This document shows positions 57,843 through 64,000 of a stretch of 64,000 nucleotides of DNA, in pieces. The notes under the pieces are model-generated. The model saw nothing but the letters and a program-made list of their open reading frames with translations. It did not search any database and was not told where the DNA came from. The position numbers were made by a program, and so were the translations under genes. Origin of the DNA: PALSA-693 sp963834725 (GTDB lineage Bacteria > Actinomycetota > Acidimicrobiia > Acidimicrobiales > Palsa-688); contig CAWICN010000001.1 of NCBI GenBank assembly GCA_963834725.1, forward strand, positions 1 through 64,000, read 5' to 3'. Within the stretch, counting starts at the first letter, position 1, and each line of letters begins with the position of its first letter.

Positions 57843-58445
57843 TGTGGTGGTGTCTCCTTGCCCTACTGACCGGTCTTCGGTGGTTGAGCAGGGCCCGTGG
57901 CAGAGGACCCGGCACTCCTGTTAGTCGCGTCGGTTGGTTGCGCAGAAGAAGGCTTGCCAGCGAAGGGGCCGCTGTTTCCCCTAAACCCCGGCCGAAGACT
58001 CACACGCGACTGATCGGGTCGCTTGCTGCGGGCGCGGCACCCAGCACAATCCTGTCTGCGATTGCTGTCCTCCCGTTACTCTCGCTGTGATGTTAGGAGC
58101 ACCCGAGATCGCAGCCATCATGGGTCACAGGAAACGACTTGACAAGCAAGCGGGCACTAGCTACGATCCTCAGCTGAGCGTGAACCAGAGGCTGCTTCAA
58201 GGGGGCGTGTTCAGGCACACATATATTTAGCGACGAAAATAGTGAACCTGGAGATGACTTGTCGTCCCACAGACGGTCGGGCTCTGCCCCGGCGGTGCGG
58301 CGGGCTCTGGTCGAGCGTCCCATTGGGGGCGGAGGTTGGATCCGGGTGTCGGACCGAGTCTTTCGGCGAGGGGCGGAGCAGCATATCTTGAACCCCTGGC
58401 CAGAAGCCCTAGCTTCAGTGGTGTGATAACGAGCAGGAGGTGAAT
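57843..58445. other. Intergenic region between conjugation and monooxygenase modules
   Basis: About 600 bases without a convincing gene. A 46-codon frame (ATG 58090 to stop 58230) begins MLGAPEIAAIMGH and ends GGVFRHTYI; the first part faintly resembles the C-terminal LGH region of tyrosine recombinases, but too little remains to decide. A 10-bp palindrome CTCAGCTGAG (58173-58182) and an A/T-rich patch (58221-58240) follow. AGGAGG (58435-58440) belongs to the next gene. Confidence 0.45.
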
Positions 58446-59738
58446 GTGCGGAGCATTTTTTTCACGATGATGTCATATCCGAAGTTGCCAGCGCCTGATG
58501 AGGAGTTCTCATCGTGGGTGACGCCGCAGGCCAAGTGGTATGACGTGCGGGTCGCGAACGCGGCGTACAACAAGTATTTGAATGAGTTGGAGTACGCCGA
58601 CGCGGTGGGGTTCGACGGGATCGGGGTTAACGAGCACCACAACTGTGCGTATACGATGATGCCGTCGCCAAATTTGTGGGCGGCGGCTATGGCGCGGCGC
58701 ACGGAGAACGCGGCGATCACCGTTCTGGGTAACACCCTGGCCGCCTACAATCCTCCGACCCGGGTGGCCGAGGAGATGGCCATGATCGACGCGGTGTCAG
58801 GGGGCCGGCTGATCGCAGGGTTCGTGTTGGGCACTCCGATGGACACCGCCTACTGTGAGAGCCTTAACCCGAGCCAGGTTCGGGAGCGGTTCATGGAGGC
58901 TCACGACCTGATCGTGCGGGCTTGGACGTCGGAGGAGCCCTTCGAGTTCAACGGACGGTTTAACCAGCTTCGCTACGTCAACCCGTGGCCTCGGGTGGTG
59001 CAGGAGCCGCACCCGCCCATCTGGTGCCCGGCCGGAGGGAGTCCGGAGACCTGGGAGTTCACCGCTCGCAATCGCTACGTGTACGCCTATCTGACCTTCG
59101 GGGGGATACAGTCGGCGGACAAGCTGAACCAGGGCTACTGGGAGACGATCAAAGCTCATGGCCGAGAGCCAAACCCGTTTTCGCTGGCCGCCAGCCAGTT
59201 GATGTTCGTAGCCGACTCGTTGAAGGAGGCCCGGGAGCTGTACGCGCCGAGCGTCGACTACTTCTTCCAGCGGGTGCTCAATTTCAAGCCGCGCTTCACC
59301 GGGTCGCCCGGCTATCTCACCGAGGCGACCGTGCGCATGGCGATCGGATCGGCCATGGCCGAAGCCGCCAAGGGGGCAGCAGAGAGCACGTCGAAGGGCC
59401 AGGCGTTTAATACGGACGAGATCAGTCACGCCACCTTCGACGCCATGGTGGAGGCGGGCACGATCATCGCCGGCAGCCCTGAGGAAGTAAGCGAGCGGCT
59501 CATCGCGAACTGCACGAAGTACCGGATCGGCAACATCGTCGCCAACCTCGCGATTGGCAACATGAGCGAGGAGGTCACCAAGCACAACATCCGGATGTAC
59601 GCGGACAAAGTGCTGCCTAACGTGCGGCCCCTCTTCGAGGACCAGTGGGAGCACGAGTGGTGGCCCCGCCCGCTGGACGACCGGGTCGGGTTGCAGCCCC
59701 TCGAGATGGAGCCGCTCAGGGGAGGTCTGCCCCGATGA
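58446..59738 (+). CDS. Luciferase-like (LLM) flavin/F420 monooxygenase
   Basis: A 430-residue bacterial-luciferase-fold oxidoreductase. 'YADAVGFDGIGVNEHHN' is the LLM signature with the EHH motif. 'AAITVLGNTLAAYNPPTRVA' then EEMAMIDAVSGGRLIAGF is the flavin/F420-binding region, and 'SPEEVSERLIANCTKYRIGN' belongs to the C-terminal barrel. It probably oxygenates or dehydrogenates an organic substrate with reduced FMN or F420. GTG 58446 is chosen since AGGAGG lies 5 bases upstream. The stop overlaps the next start (ATGA). The substrate is unknown; the downstream hydrolases suggest ring or ester cleavage steps. Confidence 0.88.
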   Translation: MRSIFFTMMSYPKLPAPDEEFSSWVTPQAKWYDVRVANAAYNKYLNELEYADAVGFDGIGVNEHHNCAYTMMPSPNLWAAAMARRTENAAITVLGNTLAAYNPPTRVAEEMAMIDAVSGGRLIAGFVLGTPMDTAYCESLNPSQVRERFMEAHDLIVRAWTSEEPFEFNGRFNQLRYVNPWPRVVQEPHPPIWCPAGGSPETWEFTARNRYVYAYLTFGGIQSADKLNQGYWETIKAHGREPNPFSLAASQLMFVADSLKEARELYAPSVDYFFQRVLNFKPRFTGSPGYLTEATVRMAIGSAMAEAAKGAAESTSKGQAFNTDEISHATFDAMVEAGTIIAGSPEEVSERLIANCTKYRIGNIVANLAIGNMSEEVTKHNIRMYADKVLPNVRPLFEDQWEHEWWPRPLDDRVGLQPLEMEPLRGGLPR

Positions 59739-60520
59739 GTGCTCTGCGGACCACCACGGTGAAGATTGCCGCCGGGGAATGCCGGGTGCTCGAAAAGGGC
59801 GAGGGCGACACGGTTGCATATCTGGCCGGGCTCGGGGGGGTGCCCACTTGGCTGCCGTTCCTCGACGATCTGGCCCGAGCTCGCCGGGTGGTTGTGCCGT
59901 CGCTGCCGGGGTTCCCCGGAGCGTCGGCCGACTTTCACCGTCTCGATGACCATCTCGACTGGGTGACCGTGACCCTCGATCTGCTCGATGCGGCTGGGGT
60001 CGGCGGCGCTGATGTGGTGGCCAGCTCGGTCGCGGGGATGCTGGCGGCCGATGTCGCCGCCCTGTCGCCGGGCTCGGTGCACCGTCTCGTCCTGATCGGC
60101 CCGTGGGGCATCTACGATCCCGACCTCCCGGGGGCTGACGTCTTCGCTACAACCCCCGACGAGCAGCCCTCCCTGATCTGCGTCCACCCGGAGCGGTGGG
60201 CGGTGGCCATGGCCGGCCCGGAGGGCGCCGACCCGGTCGACACCCGGGTAGAGGCCTACCGGGCCTCGGAGGCGGCGGCCCGCATCAGTTGGCCGGTCGG
60301 CGATCGAGGCGTCGCCAAGCGTCTTCACCGGGTCGGCCAACCCACCCTGATCGTGTGGGGCGAGCAGGATCGTATCCTGCCGAGCTCCTACGCCGAGCGG
60401 TGGGCGGCCAGGATCACGGGACCAACCGAGATCGCCATCGTTCCCGACGCTGGCCACCATGTGGTGATCGACCAACCCGAGGTGACGGCCAAGCAGATTC
60501 ACGCCTTTCTCGACGGTTGA
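59735..60520 (+). CDS. Alpha/beta hydrolase with altered nucleophile elbow
   Basis: 261 residues. The fold is clear: 'VAYLAGLGGVPTWLPFLDDL' (oxyanion strand), 'RVVVPSLPGFPGAS', the nucleophile elbow VVASSVAGMLAADVA, PTLIVWGEQDRILP with the acid residue, and VPDAGHHVVIDQP with the catalytic His. The elbow is A-S-S-V-A-G rather than G-x-S-x-G: the Ser is kept but both framing glycines before and after are Ala. Activity is probably retained but may be unusual. It is coupled by ATGA to the luciferase-like gene. Confidence 0.85.
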   Translation: MSALRTTTVKIAAGECRVLEKGEGDTVAYLAGLGGVPTWLPFLDDLARARRVVVPSLPGFPGASADFHRLDDHLDWVTVTLDLLDAAGVGGADVVASSVAGMLAADVAALSPGSVHRLVLIGPWGIYDPDLPGADVFATTPDEQPSLICVHPERWAVAMAGPEGADPVDTRVEAYRASEAAARISWPVGDRGVAKRLHRVGQPTLIVWGEQDRILPSSYAERWAARITGPTEIAIVPDAGHHVVIDQPEVTAKQIHAFLDG

Positions 60521-60726
60521 CCACGGACCGGCAAAGCTCGTCGCCCAACGTAGCGCAGCCCGGTTGCGAGAAAAATTTGCTGCCAGCCCGGGCGGGCAGG
60601 TCAATCACGGCTGAAACCGACCATCTGCTGGTTGGGATAGACAGCCGCGAAGGACTTCCTCGGCCTCGTGTTTCTCGGTCGAGTCCCCTCGCGCGCAGGA
60701 GCGGCGTCCCCTACTGGAGGTGACAG

Positions 60727-61734
60727 GTGACGAACGGTGGTGTTGAGTCCGCTGCAGAGCACGACGTTATGGCCGGAGCCCTCCGGATCCACTACCGGGA
60801 GTGGGGCGACGGCGAGCCCGTCATTCTGCTCCACGGCTGGCCAGAAACCTCCCACGAATGGCGCCACGTCGGGCCAGTGCTCGCCGCCGACAGTCGATGG
60901 CGGGTACTGGCCCCCGACACGCGCGGCCACGGCCAGACCGAGGCCCCGCCGTCCGGCTACACGCGAGCCGAGCTGGCCGACGACATCGTCGCGTTTATGA
61001 CCGCACTCGGAATCGAGCGGGCGCCGATCATCGCCCACGACTGGGGCGGCATCATTGCCTTCAAAATCGCTGTCGACCACGGCGACCGCGTCGCTCGCCT
61101 TGCCCTCCTCGACACCATCACCACGGGCTGGCCCACCTTCGTCGACTACTACTACTGGTTCATGGTCCCCGGGCTCGCGGAACGCTTCTTTCGCGACCAC
61201 AGCGACAGCTTCATCCGTCGGATCGTGGGCCAGCGCGGTGCGCCTGATCTGCCCGGCCCTCCTGAGTCGCCCTTCAACATGCCACCTGAGCTGCTCGCCG
61301 TACGCCCGTGGGCCACCGACGTTGACGTCGCCGCCTACGCCACCCCGTACCGGCACCAGGAAGAGATTGATGCCACGTGCGCGTACTACCGTTCTCTGTC
61401 CTTCCACCGGGTCTTGTCCGACGTCACCGCGCCAAACGGCGAGCGCTATGAACCGGTGTCTCACGAAGACATGGCCTCGGCGTGGCTCGCTGGCACCGCC
61501 GGGGGTGAGTACCTCGACTACGGCGTAGAAGATCGCCACAAGACCTATGACGGACCGACGCTGTGGATGCCGTCAGCCGGCGTGCTCGCCGCAGCAGATG
61601 TCGAGGACCCCGCCATGACGAACTTCCGTCGCCATTTTCCTGATCTGCGTGTTGTCCCGATCGACGCCGGGCACTTCTTCTGCGAAGAGCAGCCAGCCGA
61701 CACCACCGCCGCTCTGCTCGCGTTCCTCGAGTAA
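60727..61734 (+). CDS. Epoxide hydrolase / haloalkane dehalogenase-like alpha/beta hydrolase
   Basis: A 335-residue enzyme with Asp nucleophile: 'VILLHGWPETSHEWRHVGPV' (oxyanion HGWP), 'VLAPDTRGHGQTEAPP', then IAHDWGGIIAF with the nucleophilic Asp in place of Ser, and 'VVPIDAGHFFCEEQPADT' with the catalytic His. This is the epoxide hydrolase/fluoroacetate dehalogenase branch. GGAGG (60716-60720) lies 6 bases before GTG 60727. The cap domain (SPFNMPPELLAV and SYYR-like 'CAYYRSLSF') is normal. It may hydrolyse a product of the monooxygenase. Confidence 0.9.
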   Translation: MTNGGVESAAEHDVMAGALRIHYREWGDGEPVILLHGWPETSHEWRHVGPVLAADSRWRVLAPDTRGHGQTEAPPSGYTRAELADDIVAFMTALGIERAPIIAHDWGGIIAFKIAVDHGDRVARLALLDTITTGWPTFVDYYYWFMVPGLAERFFRDHSDSFIRRIVGQRGAPDLPGPPESPFNMPPELLAVRPWATDVDVAAYATPYRHQEEIDATCAYYRSLSFHRVLSDVTAPNGERYEPVSHEDMASAWLAGTAGGEYLDYGVEDRHKTYDGPTLWMPSAGVLAAADVEDPAMTNFRRHFPDLRVVPIDAGHFFCEEQPADTTAALLAFLE

Positions 61735-62039
61735 TCGCACGACGATCCATCGGTCTTCGTCGTCCCGTTCTTCGGGTCGTGCCGGGAGCCTTTTTCCGAC
61801 TTTCCTGGATGCCAGAGAAACTGGCGCACGCCGGCTCGATGACGCGCGTCGAACTGGCGTCCGATGACACCCCGGCTTACCCGGGTACCGGCGACAGGAT
61901 TCTCCGCGATGACGACCCTGCTTTCGAGCCGTGCTGTGAAGTCCGTCGCCGTGGATACCAGGCATCACCCTCCCCGGACGCACTTGACTAGCCGGTGTGC
62001 ACTCACTATGCTGAAGCCCTTTGGAAGGGGAATCGAGCC
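61735..62039. other. Intergenic, possible terminator, no gene seen
   Basis: A 7-bp stem ACGACGA/TCGTCGT (61739-61745 with 61757-61763) followed by CCCG-TTCTT-CGGG (61764-61776) and a T run (61791-61795) could terminate the hydrolase transcript. The remaining bases up to the dioxygenase start have no convincing coding potential. Confidence 0.45.
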
Positions 62040-62866
62040 GTGCGGGTGCTGGACAGGATGGAGGAGTACCGCCGGGACGGTGTCGTCTACGTCCCCGGTT
62101 GCCTCGACGGCGGGGCGCTGGCGGCGTTGCGGGTCATCTACGAGGCAGGTCTCGCGGCCCCGTCTTCGTCGGCCGCCCGCTTCTACCCCGAGACAGGCGC
62201 CACTTTTTTCCAGGGCCTCGCCAACACTCCCCGCTGGACGGAGTGGACCGCAGCGATACGGGCGTCAGCGATCCCTGACCTTTTGGCGACGCTCTGGAGC
62301 TGTGAAGACATCTGGTCCTATTATGAGCAGGTCTTTCTCAAGGAGAGCGGTAAGACCCGACGCACTCCCTGGCACCAGGATTCGTCCTATCTACCGGTAG
62401 TAGGGGAGCAGGTCGCCAACGTCTGGGTTCCCTCGGACTCGATCGCTAGCCAGGACGCCCTCCAGTTTGTTCCCGGCTCGCGCCGTGGCGTCACGTACAG
62501 CCCCTCGGCCTTCGCCGCTGAAGCTGAAGACGACACCGCGCCGATCGACCCACCTTGCCTTTACCCCGACTACCGGACATCGAAGCCCAACGCGACCACT
62601 GGAACATCATCTCGTGGCCGTGCGAGCCCGGCGACGTGATCGTGTTCGACATCAGACTCCTGCACAGTGGGGCAGCCACTCGTCCTGGTCGCCGTCGGCG
62701 CACGGTCGCCCTTCGCTGCTTCGGCCCAGATGCCCGTCAGGCCCTGACCCAGCCTGCCGGGGTGTCCGATGACCTGCCCGATATCGTCCGTTTCCACAGG
62801 GAGTTGGAGCCCGGACAGCCCCTGTCGGATCATGTCGGCTTTTCGCGACTGCGTGGCCAGTCGTGA
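62040..62866 (+). CDS. Phytanoyl-CoA dioxygenase-family protein (one frameshift)
   Basis: The Fe(II)/2-oxoglutarate oxygenase fold starts VRVLDRMEEYRRDGVVYVPG. The facial triad H-x-D is in TPWHQDSSYLPV, and after a one-base frame change near 62560 the distal His and 2-oxoglutarate Arg appear in VFDIRLLHSGAA and RRRRTVALRCFG. The second part begins LPDIEAQRDHWNIISWPCEP. The joined protein is about 275 residues. The substrate is unknown; such enzymes hydroxylate alkyl or acyl chains. GGAAGGGG lies about 9 bases before GTG 62040. The stop is overlapped by a GTGA. Confidence 0.83.
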
Positions 62867-63267
62867 CGACACACGACGAACTCGATCCAGCCCTGCCCTT
62901 GCTCGGGACACCGTGACGGCTACTGAAGCGACTCCTCGTTTCGAGCCCAAGGTCATATTGCTCGATGAGATCATCGGTATCGACAACGCCATCAACCGAC
63001 GGCCGCAAGCCGTCGTATTCCATACCCGCCCGGGACCGGGTCGTGTCACCCGACAGTCACTGGCCTGAGGGCGAGAGGTGGATCAATCGGTTCCCTCCTC
63101 AGCTGCGTGACCGGGCGCTGCGCCTGTTCGCCCGTGACAGCGGCTGGAATCTCCAGGTCGACGGACCGTCCTGCTCCGAGGTCAGCGCCCTTCGGCCGGA
63201 CACAATACTACTTGCGGGCTGCGCAGGGTCTTGGCATAATCACGTGTGCATGCTAGGTGACAGGTGA
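62863..63267 (+). pseudogene. Broken ORF with amidohydrolase-like N-terminal signature
   Basis: GTG 62863 overlaps the dioxygenase stop (GTGA). Frames read VTTHDELDPALPLLGTP, then VTATEATPRFEPKVILLDEI (62913-63068), then, in a third frame from about 63034, RVVSPDSHWPEGERWINRF and PPQLRDRALRLFARDSGW. The last stretch matches the opening of actinobacterial TIM-barrel amidohydrolases (DSHxxEPxxxW...LRDRAPR). The barrel itself is missing; the frame stops at 63267. It appears to be a truncated, frameshifted remnant. Assignment is tentative. Confidence 0.45.
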
Positions 63268-63422
63268 GCAATGAGCCATAACTTGCGTACCATCGGCCTG
63301 GCACGCACCAGGGGAGTCAGATGCCTGCCAACACAGCAGGCCCGACTGTGGTTATCGTGGCCCAGAAGGAGTAGGAATGACTGAGCGTCACCGACGCCAG
63401 GGTGCTCAAGGGGGGAGATGCA

Positions 63423-64000
63423 GTGCGGATCTGTAGGAGATACAACGGTCGACGACTGGTCACCGCCGCAGGGCTCTTCGTATTGGTTGGTGGACTCGCG
63501 GCCGGCTGCGGAAGCAGTAAGGCGAAGAGTTCGACCAACACGACAACAGGCACCACAACGGCCCCTGCTGGGGCTGCGTCCAGTTCAGCCGGGCAAGGGA
63601 ATCAGGCGCGCGCCGGTCAAACCATCGCCATCGAAGTTGTGACCCAGGAAAAAGGTGCCGCAGCCCTACCGCAGTTTCGCGAGGGAGCGGTCGCCGCTGC
63701 GGACTTCTACAACCAGCGCGGTGGAGTCAATGGGGCGAAGCTAAAACTCAATATCTGCTCGACCGACGCGACCCCGGAGGGTTCGATCGCCTGCGCGAAC
63801 GATGCCATCGACCGGCATGCCGCGGTGGACTTCGTCACCATCGACAATGACGCCGACGCCTCGATGCCCAAAATCGCCCAGGCCGGTATCCCCATGGTAA
63901 TGGACTTCCCGGAGGGATCGCTCACCGCGACCAACCCCGATGTGAGAGTTTTCTACCCTTCAGCCCCGGCGGCGATTGCTGGGCCGTTCAAGTACTTCGC
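63423..64000 (+). CDS. ABC transporter solute-binding lipoprotein (branched-chain amino-acid type), partial
   Basis: The product starts VRICRRYNGRRLVTAAGLFV with a basic n-region and lipobox LAAGC, so the mature protein is anchored by a lipidated Cys. After a Thr/Ser/Gly linker, the periplasmic-binding-protein type 1 fold begins (FREGAVAAADFYNQRGGVNG, then KLKLNICSTDATPEG, 'AGIPMVMDFPEGSLTATNPD'). This is the LivJ/HAAT class that feeds small amphipathic or aromatic solutes to an ABC importer. GGGGGGAG (63411-63418) precedes GTG 63423. The gene runs past the right edge, so its transporter partners are not visible. Confidence 0.85.
   Translation, partial: MRICRRYNGRRLVTAAGLFVLVGGLAAGCGSSKAKSSTNTTTGTTTAPAGAASSSAGQGNQARAGQTIAIEVVTQEKGAAALPQFREGAVAAADFYNQRGGVNGAKLKLNICSTDATPEGSIACANDAIDRHAAVDFVTIDNDADASMPKIAQAGIPMVMDFPEGSLTATNPDVRVFYPSAPAAIAGPFKYF

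Noticed and set aside
57842..58090. 82-codon frame starting MWWCLLALLTGLRW
   Set aside because: Overlaps the start of the SCO6880-like gene on the other strand, with no ribosome site and no later domain.

Overview
The window is one contig of a high-GC (roughly two thirds G+C) Gram-positive actinobacterium. Evidence is a WhiB iron-sulfur regulator, a PimB-like mannosyltransferase, bacterial Ku with a stand-alone LigD polymerase, class II ribonucleotide reductase NrdJ, oligoribonuclease, and many leaderless GTG/ATG starts placed 5-9 bases after a TANNNT box. A deep lineage such as Acidimicrobiia would fit, but I cannot prove the taxonomy. The end of the window cuts a substrate-binding lipoprotein. 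Several genes are broken by single-base shifts, so part of this looks like a draft or metagenome assembly, or real decay.

Layout. 0.4-2.8 kb: DHA2 drug exporter and a neocarzinostatin-fold lipoprotein. 3.1-13.3 kb: a DNA-end-processing block: SbcD-SbcC, a NERD protein, a Nudix hydrolase, MarR, then nurA-herA (minus) divergent from ku-ligD polymerase (plus). nurA, herA and ku carry about nine frameshifts within 3.3 kb. 13.3-18.5 kb: a minus-strand set of FGGY kinase, FAD-linked oxidase of the alkyl-DHAP-synthase/glycolate-oxidase type, and glycerol-3-phosphate dehydrogenase. 18.6-23.3 kb: rubrerythrin, WhiB, trpD, a RAM-domain protein, an NYN RNase-like protein and a small Cys-rich protein. 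23.255-25.633 kb: a complete IS1634-family insertion sequence with 22-bp terminal inverted repeats and a second, WYL-like gene coupled to the transposase.

25.8-43.6 kb is mostly chromosomal housekeeping: queG, mannosyltransferase, SRPBCC protein, glutathione peroxidase, SpoU-type rRNA methyltransferase, SDR, ROK kinase, aminotransferase, a plsC remnant, ACT protein, damaged Gfo/Idh gene, glpK, nrdJ with a structured leader, VOC protein, orn/dut (divergent), and an Fpg/MutM glycosylase with a coupled membrane protein.

44.2-64 kb looks like an accessory island. It starts at tRNA-Gly(GCC) followed by a truncated integrase. It holds two acyl-CoA ligases, a cluster (DUF6285-like, phosphotransferase-like, lipocalin-like, MaoC, CoA-transferase, GntR/FadR) suited to catabolism of an unknown acyl substrate, a conjugation-type ATPase pair (SCO6880-like and VirB4-like), a luciferase-like monooxygenase with two alpha/beta hydrolases, a phytanoyl-CoA dioxygenase-like gene, an amidohydrolase remnant, and the start of an ABC solute-binding protein.

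Two traits run through the window. Short tandem repeats, often with periods divisible by three, sit inside linkers of conserved enzymes (SbcC, HerA, GlpD, TrpD, the SpoU methyltransferase). Neighbouring genes are tightly coupled through GTGA, ATGA or TGATG overlaps.
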